This document shows positions 31,947 through 41,654 of a stretch of DNA of 64,000 bases, one piece after another. Position 1 is the stretch's first letter. Each line of letters begins with the position of its first letter. The notes below the pieces were generated by a model, which was given only the letters and a program-made list of their open reading frames with translations, had not been told where the DNA came from and ran no database searches. The DNA comes from Paenibacillus piri (lineage in GTDB: Bacteria; Bacillota; Bacilli; Paenibacillales; NBRC-103111). The stretch is from NCBI RefSeq assembly GCF_004354045.1, contig NZ_SMRT01000015.1:124001-188000 (forward strand). Direction: 5' to 3'. Made by a program: the position numbers and the translations under genes.

Positions 31947-33794
31947 ATGCAGCTGCTTGAACATTACGCGCGGCTTTACAGCGAATTGAAGCAGGGGCGT
32001 CCTCATCTGCAGCGGCGGGAAGAGATCGAGGTCACCGTCTCGCGTATTGCGGCTTGTTTGTTTTGTACGGAGCGTAACGCCAAGCTGCTCATTCGGGCGA
32101 TGCGCGAGCGCGGTTGGATTGCCTGGTCGCCGGGCCGCGGCCGCGGCAACCAGTCCCGGCTGACGCTGCTGGCAGAGCCGGACGAGCTGCTGCTGGAGCA
32201 AGCGTCCGTCCGGCTGGCCGACAACCGCATCCAGGAAACGGTCGCACTGCTTGACACCGCATGGCTGACGGCGCAGGGACGCGAAAGACTGCTGCTCGCG
32301 CTGCAGCAGTCTTTCGGTTATGTGCGCATGGCGGCAGGCGCCGGTACACAGGGACGGCAGCAGCATATCATGCGTTTCCCGTCCTATCGTTTGCCGGGCT
32401 TGCTGGACCCGGCGTACGCCATGCGCCGTACCGAGCTTCATTTCATACGGCAATTATTCGATACTTTAATTGAATATGACAGCGACCGGGAGCGGTATGC
32501 TCCAGGACTTGCCCATCATTGGGAAACGGATCGCCATGCCGAAGTTTGGCGCTTTTATTTACAAAAGCACGTGAGGTTCCATCATGATGCGCCCTTCACC
32601 GCAGAAGATGTCAAGTATACGCTTGACCGACTGCGAAGCAGTTCCTGCCCGTCGCCGTATCGTGAGCTCTATTCCGGTATCCGGGAGGTCATGCCGATTG
32701 ATGAGCATATTGTGGACATCAGACTGTTTGCCGGACAGCGTCATATGCCGGCATTGCTGGCTTCGACAGCCGCCAGCATCATCCCGCATGAGAGGGCTCA
32801 CGCGTCCGCCCTCGAATCGTCCCTGCCCTTAGGGACGGGGCCGTTCCGGCTTACGTACCGCGACGAAAGGCAGCTGGTGCTGGAAAGCAATCCATTCTAT
32901 TACAGACGGCCCGCTCATGTGGACCGGATTGAGATGTGGTATATACCCGAAGTGTACGAGGAGCAGTTCGCAAGGTCCGGTGAGCCGGATCAGGAAGGCG
33001 AGGGAATGAACTTCAAGCATTACGGGGCGACGCCCGAGGACAGGCAAACGTGGGAGCTTGCGGCAAGCACGGATCGCGGCTGCAAATATGTGCTGCTGAA
33101 CCGTGCCGCAGGGGGACTGCTGGAGCAGCCGGGGCTGCGGCGCATTGTTAGCCGGGTGATCCGCGCCAACGATGCGGCGAAGCGGCTGGGCGGCAACCGG
33201 GGGGAACTGGCAGACTGCTTTATTAACGGCTTGTCCGGCTTCGCAGCTCCGGAGCCCGATGCCGCCCTTGATCCGCCGTCGGAATCGAACGGCGCCGCCG
33301 CCCCCGACTCGCCGCTGCTGCGGCTTGTCACCTATGCCGGCGCCGGACACGAGCGCGATGCCGACTGGCTGCGGCAGGCGCTTGAAGCGCATCGCATCCG
33401 GCTGGAGATCCGGCTCGTGCCTTACGAGCAGCTGAGCGATCCGGCCGTGCTGTCGCAGGCCGATCTGCTGCTGCTGGAACAGCCGGTGGACGCCGACGCA
33501 GAGTGGACGATGCGGGCCATCCTCGGCAGCGGACAATGCCCGCTGCGCCACTGCCTGCCCGCGGACCGGCTGCCTGAGCTGGACCGCCGGCTGGCCGAGC
33601 TGGCGGATGTGCCGTCGCGTGAAACGCGCTTGCGGGAGCTTGTCCGGCTGGAGCGCGAGCTGCTCGACCAAACGGTCATTTTATGGTACCGCTGGCGTCA
33701 GACCGCATCATTCCCGCCTCAGCTCCGCGACGTCAGGATCAGCGCCTTCGGCTGGGTCGATTATAAGCGGATGTGGTTTGCCCATGACACGTGA
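31947..33794 (+). CDS. SgrR-like regulator: N-terminal HTH fused to solute-binding domain
   Basis: A 615-residue cytoplasmic regulator. The SgrR_N winged helix spans about 1-115 (CLFCTERNAKLLIRAMRERG; WSPGRGRGNQS). The rest resembles SBP_bac_5 oligopeptide-type binding proteins (PGLAHHWETDRHAEVWRFYL; FTAEDVKYTLDRLRSS; LPLGTGPFRL) with no signal peptide, so it senses a ligand inside the cell. GAAAGGAG lies 9 bases before ATG 31947. The MFS gene is transcribed divergently from the shared 292-base region and is the likely target. A second member of this family is at 60835. Confidence 0.85.
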   Translation: MQLLEHYARLYSELKQGRPHLQRREEIEVTVSRIAACLFCTERNAKLLIRAMRERGWIAWSPGRGRGNQSRLTLLAEPDELLLEQASVRLADNRIQETVALLDTAWLTAQGRERLLLALQQSFGYVRMAAGAGTQGRQQHIMRFPSYRLPGLLDPAYAMRRTELHFIRQLFDTLIEYDSDRERYAPGLAHHWETDRHAEVWRFYLQKHVRFHHDAPFTAEDVKYTLDRLRSSSCPSPYRELYSGIREVMPIDEHIVDIRLFAGQRHMPALLASTAASIIPHERAHASALESSLPLGTGPFRLTYRDERQLVLESNPFYYRRPAHVDRIEMWYIPEVYEEQFARSGEPDQEGEGMNFKHYGATPEDRQTWELAASTDRGCKYVLLNRAAGGLLEQPGLRRIVSRVIRANDAAKRLGGNRGELADCFINGLSGFAAPEPDAALDPPSESNGAAAPDSPLLRLVTYAGAGHERDADWLRQALEAHRIRLEIRLVPYEQLSDPAVLSQADLLLLEQPVDADAEWTMRAILGSGQCPLRHCLPADRLPELDRRLAELADVPSRETRLRELVRLERELLDQTVILWYRWRQTASFPPQLRDVRISAFGWVDYKRMWFAHDT

Positions 33795-33849
33795 CTCCGG
33801 CCGGGCGGAAGGCGGATCATACCGCCGGCGCCCGGCCGGTCCCGCAAAT

Positions 33850-34332
33850 TTACGGTTTGGATTGTCGGTCCGCGTCGGAAGAGTCGGAGTCGCTTTTTCC
33901 GTTGAACAGCGTTTCCGTCACCGACTTCAGCTTATCCATGACTTTGCCGTAGCCGAAGCCGACGAGAAACGCGATTCCGATTTTGGCAAGCACGGAATTG
34001 CCGGTCTGCAGCAGCATGACGCCGCTCTCGAATAAAATAATGGTCATGACCGCCGCTCCGGCGCAATTGATCGGCCTCAGCAAATACCACAGAACCCACC
34101 GTTCCGTTAAACTATCGTAAAATTGATGAAACAGCCGCATCGCATATAATGTGCCCCCGATCGCTCCCGCCGCACCGTAATAAATATAATCCTTGAGCAG
34201 CACCAGATCGATCCCTAACGCGTGTTCGAACAAGCCGCTGCTGATTGCGGCCATCAGCCAGAAGCAGCCTGTGAACCAAAGGATCAAGTAAGCCAATACG
34301 CTCAGCTTGTACAGACGCTCTTTACCCGGCAT
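33850..34332 (-). CDS. Hypothetical four-segment membrane protein
   Basis: A 160-residue protein with about four hydrophobic segments (10-32, 42-62, 82-108, 115-132) and a charged, Ser/Asp-rich C-terminal tail of about 20 residues. No family recognised. GGGGCGG stands before the ATG. Its position next to thymidine kinase gives no functional hint. Confidence 0.7.
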   Translation of the reverse strand: MPGKERLYKLSVLAYLILWFTGCFWLMAAISSGLFEHALGIDLVLLKDYIYYGAAGAIGGTLYAMRLFHQFYDSLTERWVLWYLLRPINCAGAAVMTIILFESGVMLLQTGNSVLAKIGIAFLVGFGYGKVMDKLKSVTETLFNGKSDSDSSDADRQSKP

Positions 34333-34402
34333 GACACCACCGCCCCCGAATGAAATATCGTCATTTCATAGTATGTGGCAAAGGAGTTAAGCGTGCAGGC
34401 AG

Positions 34403-34452
34403 CAAAAAGAGGACAAAGCAAGCGGCCCGAACCATCTCGCTTCATCCTCTTG
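34403..34452 (-). terminator. Rho-independent terminator after tdk
   Basis: On the minus strand AAGAGGA pairs with TCCTCTT, an inner AAGC/GCTT extends it, and a run of T follows. It lies just past the stop codon of tdk. Confidence 0.65.
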
Positions 34453-34468
34453 GCATAGAACCATGCTG

Positions 34469-35047
34469 TTACAGCTTATGAGCTTGTTTTCGTTTTGATG
34501 TATAGCATTTGCGGCAAACCGGCAAATAGCTTTCATTGCCGCCGATCTGAATTTGCTCGCCTTCAAATACAGGCTGCCCGTCCGAGCAGCGCATGTTCAT
34601 AATCGCTTTTTGATCGCAATACCAGCAGACCGTCTTAATCTCTTCGATTTTGTCCGCGATCGCGAGCAGGTGATAGCTTCCTTCGAACAGGTTGCCAAGA
34701 AAATCGGCCCGAAGACCGTAAGCGATTACGGGAATGTTTAAAGTGTCGACGATTTCCGTCAATTGCCGAACCTGCTCCTTGTTCAAAAACTGCGATTCAT
34801 CTATTAAAATGCAGTTCGGCTTTTTGGCCGCCGCCAGCTCGATCATGTTCGTATGGTCGTCGATAATGATCGCTTTCTTTTGCATGCCGATTCGCGATGC
34901 CACCGTACCGACCCCATGACGGTTGTCGACGGATGGGGTAAACAGCAGCACCTTTTTGCCCTGCTCCTCATAGTTATGCGCGGTCCGCAGCACTTCGATC
35001 GACTTGCCGCTGTTCATCGTGCCGTACCGGAAATATAGTTTAGCCAC
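34469..35047 (-). CDS. tdk: Thymidine kinase
   Basis: A 192-residue type II thymidine kinase that phosphorylates thymidine to dTMP in the salvage pathway. The P-loop is GTMNSGKS (9-16), the Walker B-like segment is CILIDESQF, the lid/active-site Glu is within this motif, and two zinc CxxC pairs are CWYC (about 141-144) and CRKC (about 179-182). LASSO-type substrate contacts YGLRADFLGNLF are present. The start is GTG 35047. Length and motifs are those of a complete enzyme. Confidence 0.96.
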   Translation of the reverse strand: MAKLYFRYGTMNSGKSIEVLRTAHNYEEQGKKVLLFTPSVDNRHGVGTVASRIGMQKKAIIIDDHTNMIELAAAKKPNCILIDESQFLNKEQVRQLTEIVDTLNIPVIAYGLRADFLGNLFEGSYHLLAIADKIEEIKTVCWYCDQKAIMNMRCSDGQPVFEGEQIQIGGNESYLPVCRKCYTSKRKQAHKL

Positions 35048-35241
35048 TGGGTAGACAGTCCTCTCTGCTGAAATATGTCATCCTATCATAGCACAAGGAC
35101 GCACTCTTTGCGTATAGACCCTTGATCGCTTTGCGGGAATCTCCGGCGATTCCGGTCTGCCGGACCGCCGGATGCGGCCTGTTTCGCTGTGCGGGGATGC
35201 AGGGAAGCGGCATGTCTGCCCCGTTTCGCTCCGATGACGCT

Positions 35242-36024
35242 TTACGGTTTTTCCGGTGAGGAACGCTCGCGCCAAAATAAGCAGACTCCTTCCTTGGTGG
35301 GCTGGCAGCTGATCTCGTACCAGCGCTTTGCTTTCTCGTCAAAGTGGTGATGGCGAATAAGGCTTTTTTCTTCCATGGCGCGCTGAATGACGGAATAGAG
35401 CGGGGTGGCGGTCAATTTCGGGAACGATTTCCAAATATTTTGACCTAGTAATTCCTCGCGTCTGCGGTTTAAAACGGGCTCGGATGCTTTGTTCGCGTAG
35501 CTGATTTCACCGTTCGCTTTGACCAGCATGAGCGCAAACGGGATGGACTCCAATAGCGCGCTCATCGTATGGACGGCGGTTTGAGAAGTGGCTTCGAGCT
35601 TTTTCCTGTCATCGATATTTTGCGTCAGCATAAGCAGATAGCTGGGCTCGCCGTGTTCATCACGCAGCAAAGTCGCATAAACAAAGCACCAAACCGGTTC
35701 GCCGGACGGCTTCAGAAACCGCTGTTCGGCTTGAAACGAGGGGATGGCGCCGGCTGCCAGCTGACTGGACAGATGCATGCAGCGCAGCAGCTCGTCGGGA
35801 TGGACGAGGGCCGATAAGTTGACTTGCCGCATCTGCGTCTCATCGCAGTCGAGCATGCTCCTGAAAGCGGGATTCACCTCGAGAAAACGGCATTCCAGAC
35901 TCAGTATTGCCGCTCCGAAGAGCGGTTGGGTAAACCATTGACAAGTCAGTACATGCAACCAATGCGCCGATGTGTCGGCTTTGAGCAGGTTCAATATACG
36001 GGTCGAGCCGGAAGAGTCATCCAT
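35242..36024 (-). CDS. Protein of two PAS domains without output domain
   Basis: A 260-residue cytoplasmic protein consisting of two PAS domains (about 35-145 and 150-255). The first ends with the PAC-like QRFLKPSGEPVWCFVYATLL and LLMLTQNIDDRKKLE; the second has SIPFALMLVKANGEISYANK and ends at WYEISCQPT. No kinase, GGDEF or HTH part follows, so it must act through a partner or bind a signal. GGAAGGA precedes ATG 36024; the ATG at 36042 has none. The partner cannot be named from the neighbourhood. Confidence 0.8.
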   Translation of the reverse strand: MDDSSGSTRILNLLKADTSAHWLHVLTCQWFTQPLFGAAILSLECRFLEVNPAFRSMLDCDETQMRQVNLSALVHPDELLRCMHLSSQLAAGAIPSFQAEQRFLKPSGEPVWCFVYATLLRDEHGEPSYLLMLTQNIDDRKKLEATSQTAVHTMSALLESIPFALMLVKANGEISYANKASEPVLNRRREELLGQNIWKSFPKLTATPLYSVIQRAMEEKSLIRHHHFDEKAKRWYEISCQPTKEGVCLFWRERSSPEKP

Positions 36025-36784
36025 ATACCTAATTCCTTCCATGGGAGGGTTACATCATGCGGGGTGTGTCGGTTGTCGCCGGAAATCGTCGATTCTCAAT
36101 AATTTCTACAAGAAACGACAATTTCCCTCCGGAGCTTCGTGTCTCCGAATAAAAAAATTTACAATTGTTACAATATGAGAACATGTATGGTTAACCGATC
36201 GCGGCCGCAGGCTAAAAAGCGGTATGCGGGCGATCGGGATGAAAGGCTCGAGCCAAGTGCCCGGCATTGTCTTGTATACAGGTGACAAATGGCGGCAGCC
36301 GCGTTCACACTCGACGACCGGAGGAAGCATGTATTCCGCGCGGCTGGCGGATTGCCGGATTTTCCGCGTAAAATCGGGGCTGCAGGGCGGTCGGATTGGG
36401 GAGAAGCCAGTGTCAAATGGGTTTTATGTTACATATAATGTAAGGTATTTCTGGAATACAAGATTTTTGTAGAAAAATTGTTTGTTTTAAATTGATAGTT
36501 TAGGTCTCAGATGTTAATATAAAACATATTAATCTAATAGAGGTTCATAGAATTGGTCAAGGTTTGAACTGATTTTAGAACGGATGATGTGCCTGTTCTT
36601 CCTATCTAATGTGATATCGGCATGTTTTGCAAGGGACTCGCGGACTTATGTTACGTTCGTTCGAGGCAACTTGGCGATTATGTATATCAATTGGGGAGAA
36701 TATCTCCCAGGCTGGCGGAACCGCTTCGGTTCAGGCTTGTGAACAATGGTACAAACAATTACAAGGAAAGAAAGGTTGTACAAC
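36025..36784 (+). other. Long gene-free region and leader of gltB
   Basis: Of the 760 bases, the right part contains the gltB promoter (36492-36520) and a leader of about 260 bases with two small perfect hairpins (36694-36708 and 36718-36732). No gene and no riboswitch that I recognise. There is no gltC-type LysR gene next to it. Confidence 0.6.
36492..36520 (+). promoter_or_regulatory. Promoter of gltB
   Basis: TTGATA (36492-36497), 17 bases, TAATAT (36515-36520), about 265 bases before the gltB start codon. Confidence 0.6.
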
Positions 36785-39700
36785 ATGAACAGAAACGGAT
36801 TACCAGTTAAGCAGGGTCTTTACGACCCTCAGTTTGAGCACGACGCTTGCGGGATCGGGTTTGTTGCCAACATTAAAGGTAAGCCTTCTCATGAAATTGT
36901 CGGTCAGGCTTTAAACGTATTATGCAATCTGGATCACCGCGGCGGTCAGGGCAGCGAGAGCAATACGGGGGACGGAGCGGGCATTTTGCTGCAAATTCCG
37001 CACAGCTTCTTGAAATCGGAATGCGCGAAGGAAGGCATCGAGCTGCCGGAAGCGGGCAAGTACGGGGTCGGCATGGTATTTTTGCCGCAGGATGCCGCGG
37101 CGCGTACAGCCTGTGAGCAGGTGCTGGAAGCGAAGATTGCGGAAGCCGGACAGCAGCTGCTGGGCTGGAGAACGGTTCCGACCGACAATTCCACGCTGGG
37201 CGAATCCGCAAAATCGGCGGAGCCGTTTGTCCGTCAAATCTTTATCGGCTCTACGATCGAGAGCGGCGACGAACTGGCGTTTGAACGCAAGCTGTACGTT
37301 ATCCGCAAATTGACGGAAAATGCGGTTCGTGCGCTCGATTTCAATGAAGCGTTTTATTTTTCCAGCCTGTCGAGCCGGACGATCGTATATAAAGGAATGC
37401 TGACTCCTGAACAGGTGGACAGCTATTACGTGGAGCTGAAAAACCCGGCGTTCGAAACGGCGCTGGCGCTCGTCCATTCCCGGTTCAGCACCAACACGTT
37501 CCCGAGCTGGGAACGCGCCCATCCATACCGCTATTTAATTCATAACGGCGAAATCAATACGCTGCGCGGCAATGTCAACTGGATGCATGCCCGCCAGGCG
37601 ATGTGCGAGACGGAACTGTTCGGCGAAGATTTGAAAAAGATTTTACCGGTCATCGATACCGACGGCTCGGACTCCCAAATGTTCGACAATACGCTGGAAT
37701 TTTTGATGCTGACCGGCAGATCGCTGCCGCATGCGGCGATGATGATGATTCCGGAGCCTTGGTCCAAGCATGAGTCGATGAGCGACGAGAAGAAAGCTTT
37801 CTATGAATATCACAGCTGTTTGATGGAGCCATGGGACGGCCCGGCCGCGATCTCCTTTACGGACGGCAAAATGATCGGCGCGGTGCTCGACCGCAACGGC
37901 TTGCGTCCGGCCCGTTATTATGTAACGAATGACGACCTGATCGTGCTTGCCTCCGAGGTCGGCGTGCTGAATATCGCGCCGGAGCGGATCGTGCGCAAAG
38001 ACCGTTTGCGTCCGGGGCGGATGCTGCTAGTCGATACCGTCAAGGGGCGCATCGTATCCGATGAGGAAATCAAAGGCTCGATCGTCGCCGAGCAGCCTTA
38101 CCGCGACTGGCTGAACGAGCATTTAATTTCATTGGAAGAGCTGCCGGAGCCTGCGGAGGTGCCGCAAACGGATCACGAAACGGTACTGCAGCGCCAGATG
38201 GCGTTCGGCTACACGTTCGAAAATTTGCGCAAAATTATCGAACCGATGGCGAAGACCGGCGTAGACCCGATCGGCTCGATGGGCTTCGACGCGCCGCTTG
38301 CGGTGCTGTCCGATCGGCCGCAGCTGCTGTACAGCTACTTCAAGCAGCTGTTCGCACAGGTGACGAACCCGCCGATCGACGCGAACTTTGAAGAAATTAT
38401 TACGGCGCAGGGCACGACCGTCGGCCCCGAGCGCAACTTGATCAAGCCTGAGCCGGAGAGCTGCCGCCAAATCCGTTTGGCGACGCCGGTATTGACCAAC
38501 GCGGAGCTGGCGAAGCTGCGCGAAATCAAGCGTGACGGCTTCAAATCCGTCACGCTGCCGATCCTGTTCAAGGCGTCCGAAGATCCGGGCGCATTGGAGC
38601 AGGCGATGGATGAGCTGTATGCGGCCGCCGACCAGGCGATTGCCGAGGGCGCTACGCTGATCATCTTGTCCGACCGCGGCGTGGAAGCGCAGCTGGCGGC
38701 CATCCCGGCACTGTTGGCCGTTTCCGGCCTGCATCACCATCTGATCCGCGAAGGCACACGCACAAAGGTAGGCCTGCTGCTTGAATCCGGCGAACCGCGC
38801 GAGGTGCATCACTTTGCGCTGCTGCTCGGCTATGGCGCAAGCGCGATCAACCCTTATTTGGTGCTGGAAACGCTGGAGGATTCGATCCGCTCGAACAAGC
38901 TGAAGGATTTGACGGCGGAAAAAGCGGTCTACAATTATATTAAAGCCTCGACCAAGGGCGTCGTAAAAGTGTTGGCCAAAATGGGAATCTCCACGATTCA
39001 GAGCTACCGCGGCGCGCAAATTTTCGAAGCCGTCGGTCTGGATCAATCCGTTATCGATAAATATTTTACATGGACTTATACGCCGGTTAGCGGTATAAAA
39101 ATCGATGTAATCGCCCAGGAAGCCATTCTTCGCCACCGGCGCGCATTCTCCGAGCAGGAGGGCCGCGACCGTGCGCTTGATACCGGGGGCGAGCTGCAAT
39201 GGCGCAAAAACGGCGAGGATCACCTGTACAATCCGGAGACGATCCATGCGCTTCAGGCGGCCGTTAGAACGAATAATTACGACATGTACAAAAAGTTCGT
39301 GAAGCTGGTTCAAAAGGAGAATGAGAAGTACGCTGCGCTGCGCTCGCTCTTCTCGTTCAAATCCGGCCGCGGTCCGATTCCGATTGACGAGGTCGAGCCG
39401 GTAGAATCGATGTTCAAGCGGTTCAAGACCGGTGCGATGTCCTACGGTTCGATCTCCAAAGAAACGCACGAAGACTTGGCGATCGCGATGAACCGTATCG
39501 GCGGCAAATCGAATACCGGCGAGGGCGGCGAGCACTACGAGCGGTTTCAGCCGGATGAGAACGGCGATCTGCGCCGCAGTGCGATCAAGCAGGTAGCTTC
39601 GGGCCGCTTCGGCGTAACGAGCAATTATCTCGTTAATGCGGACGAGATTCAAATTAAAATGGCACAGGGCGCAAAGCCTGGCGAAGGCGGCCAGCTGCCG

Positions 39701-41377
39701 GGCTCCAAAGTGTACCCGTGGGTAGCCGAGGTGCGCGGCGTTACGCCGGGCGTAGGCTTAATCTCGCCGCCGCCGCATCACGATATTTATTCGATCGAGG
39801 ATTTGGCGGAGCTGATTCATGATCTGAAGAACGCCAATCCGCGCGCAAGAATCAGCGTGAAGCTCGTCTCCGAGGTCGGTGTCGGCACAATTGCCGCCGG
39901 CGTTGCCAAAGGGAAGGCCGACGTCGTGCTGATCAGCGGCTATGACGGGGGGACGGGCGCATCGCCGCAAACGAGCATCCGTCATGCCGGATTGCCTTGG
40001 GAGCTCGGCCTTGCGGAGACACATCAGACGCTGGTGCTGAACGATCTGAGAAGCCGGATTACGGTAGAAACCGACGGCAAGCTGATGACCGGACGCGATG
40101 TCGTCGTCGCGGCGCTGCTCGGCGCGGAAGAGTTCGGCTTTGCGACCACCCCGCTGATCGCTCTTGGCTGCATTATGATGCGCGTCTGTCATCTGGATAC
40201 TTGTCCGGTCGGCGTTGCGACGCAAAATCCGGATCTTCGCAAAAAGTATACGGGCGACCCTGAGCATGTCGTCAATTTTATGAATTTCGTCGCCCAGGAT
40301 GCGCGCGAACTGATGGCCGAGCTCGGCTTCCGGACGATCGAAGAAATGGTCGGCCATACGGAGTATCTGGAAACGAACCAGGCTGTCGCCCATTGGAAAG
40401 CCAAAGGCATCGACTTATCGCCGCTGCTTCATCAGCCTGAGGTTGGTGAGGGTGTAGGCCGCTTCTGCTCGATGGTACAGGATCACGGTCTGGACCGTTC
40501 GCTCGATATGACGCAGCTCCTTGAAATTTGCAAACCTGCGATTGAGAACAAGGAGCATGTGCACGCGATTTTGCCGATTCATAACGTGAATCGCGTCGTC
40601 GGAACGATTCTGGGCAGCGAAGTAACCCGCCGCTACGGATTGGAGGGACTTCCGCACGATACGATTCGGATTCATTTTAACGGTTCGGCAGGCCAAAGCT
40701 TTGGCGCCTTCGTTCCGAAAGGCATCACGCTTTCCCTGGAGGGCGACGCCAACGATTATGTCGGCAAAGGCTTATCCGGAGGCAAGCTCGCGATATTCCC
40801 GTCGGAGCAATCGATTTTTGAAGCCGAGAACAACATCATTGTCGGCAACACGGCATTTTACGGAGCTACCGGCGGCGAAGCCTACATCCGCGGAATTGCC
40901 GGCGAGCGCTTCTGCGTACGGAATTCCGGGGCCAGCGTTGTCGTGGAAGGCGTAGGCGACCACGGCTGCGAATACATGACCGGCGGGCGCGCTGTCGTTA
41001 TCGGGCCGACCGGCCGCAACTTTGCGGCAGGGATGTCCGGAGGCATCGCTTACGTGCTCGACGAGGATGGAACGTTCAAAGACAAATGCAACAAAGAAAT
41101 GGTTTTTCTGGAGCAGGTCGAGGAAACCTTCGAAGCTCAGGAGCTGCGCAACCTGATTCAGCATCACGAAACGTTCACGGGGAGCAAGGTTGCAAACCGC
41201 ATCCTGAAAAACTGGGAAATGTATGTTTGGAAATTTGTGAAAGTCATTCCGAAAGACTACAAGCGGATGTTCGAAGCGATCGAGCGCGTCAAACGTTCCG
41301 GCTTGAGCCAGCAGGAAGCGATGCTTGTTGCGTTTGAGGAAAACATGAAGGACGTATCTCGAGTAGGCGGTAACTAA
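36785..41377 (+). CDS. gltB: Glutamate synthase large subunit
   Basis: A 1530-residue NADPH-dependent glutamate synthase large chain, which makes two glutamates from glutamine and 2-oxoglutarate. The N-terminal amidotransferase domain starts at C22 (HDACGIGF) after a short propeptide that is normally removed. The FMN-binding synthase domain is in the third quarter (GGTGASPQTSIRHAGLPWE). The 3Fe-4S cysteines are in CIMMRVCHLDTCPVG at about 1128. The C-terminal GXGXG domain follows. AAAGG lies about 10 bases before ATG 36785. It is full length and followed 277 bases later by gltD. Confidence 0.97.
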   Translation: MNRNGLPVKQGLYDPQFEHDACGIGFVANIKGKPSHEIVGQALNVLCNLDHRGGQGSESNTGDGAGILLQIPHSFLKSECAKEGIELPEAGKYGVGMVFLPQDAAARTACEQVLEAKIAEAGQQLLGWRTVPTDNSTLGESAKSAEPFVRQIFIGSTIESGDELAFERKLYVIRKLTENAVRALDFNEAFYFSSLSSRTIVYKGMLTPEQVDSYYVELKNPAFETALALVHSRFSTNTFPSWERAHPYRYLIHNGEINTLRGNVNWMHARQAMCETELFGEDLKKILPVIDTDGSDSQMFDNTLEFLMLTGRSLPHAAMMMIPEPWSKHESMSDEKKAFYEYHSCLMEPWDGPAAISFTDGKMIGAVLDRNGLRPARYYVTNDDLIVLASEVGVLNIAPERIVRKDRLRPGRMLLVDTVKGRIVSDEEIKGSIVAEQPYRDWLNEHLISLEELPEPAEVPQTDHETVLQRQMAFGYTFENLRKIIEPMAKTGVDPIGSMGFDAPLAVLSDRPQLLYSYFKQLFAQVTNPPIDANFEEIITAQGTTVGPERNLIKPEPESCRQIRLATPVLTNAELAKLREIKRDGFKSVTLPILFKASEDPGALEQAMDELYAAADQAIAEGATLIILSDRGVEAQLAAIPALLAVSGLHHHLIREGTRTKVGLLLESGEPREVHHFALLLGYGASAINPYLVLETLEDSIRSNKLKDLTAEKAVYNYIKASTKGVVKVLAKMGISTIQSYRGAQIFEAVGLDQSVIDKYFTWTYTPVSGIKIDVIAQEAILRHRRAFSEQEGRDRALDTGGELQWRKNGEDHLYNPETIHALQAAVRTNNYDMYKKFVKLVQKENEKYAALRSLFSFKSGRGPIPIDEVEPVESMFKRFKTGAMSYGSISKETHEDLAIAMNRIGGKSNTGEGGEHYERFQPDENGDLRRSAIKQVASGRFGVTSNYLVNADEIQIKMAQGAKPGEGGQLPGSKVYPWVAEVRGVTPGVGLISPPPHHDIYSIEDLAELIHDLKNANPRARISVKLVSEVGVGTIAAGVAKGKADVVLISGYDGGTGASPQTSIRHAGLPWELGLAETHQTLVLNDLRSRITVETDGKLMTGRDVVVAALLGAEEFGFATTPLIALGCIMMRVCHLDTCPVGVATQNPDLRKKYTGDPEHVVNFMNFVAQDARELMAELGFRTIEEMVGHTEYLETNQAVAHWKAKGIDLSPLLHQPEVGEGVGRFCSMVQDHGLDRSLDMTQLLEICKPAIENKEHVHAILPIHNVNRVVGTILGSEVTRRYGLEGLPHDTIRIHFNGSAGQSFGAFVPKGITLSLEGDANDYVGKGLSGGKLAIFPSEQSIFEAENNIIVGNTAFYGATGGEAYIRGIAGERFCVRNSGASVVVEGVGDHGCEYMTGGRAVVIGPTGRNFAAGMSGGIAYVLDEDGTFKDKCNKEMVFLEQVEETFEAQELRNLIQHHETFTGSKVANRILKNWEMYVWKFVKVIPKDYKRMFEAIERVKRSGLSQQEAMLVAFEENMKDVSRVGGN

Positions 41378-41654
41378 TAACGATTGCATATGGAAAACGA
41401 CAATTTCATCTGGCTTAGACTTACACATGCGGTGACTTGATGAGAAGAAACTGCTGCGAGTCGATCGCATCTGCCCGAAAGCTGCCGGAACAGGCGCTCC
41501 GTTCGATATTTGAATATGGAATGGACGACTGTGCCAGGAGGCATATACAATTGGAAGGAAGATGGACGATTCGCAGCGGTTTCTTTTTTGCAGCGAATGT
41601 AAGCGCTGTATCTGGAAGAAAGACGGTTTTCAATAATGGGCAGGAGGCAGAAGA

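Noticed and set aside
38129..39652. 507-codon open frame opposite gltB
   Set aside because: It lies wholly within the coding region of a certain gene, shows Arg/Gln-rich composition typical of an antisense frame in GC-rich DNA, and resembles no protein.
41436..41654. Short reading frame in the gap between gltB and gltD
   Set aside because: No ribosome site and no family resemblance; composition fits a non-coding spacer.
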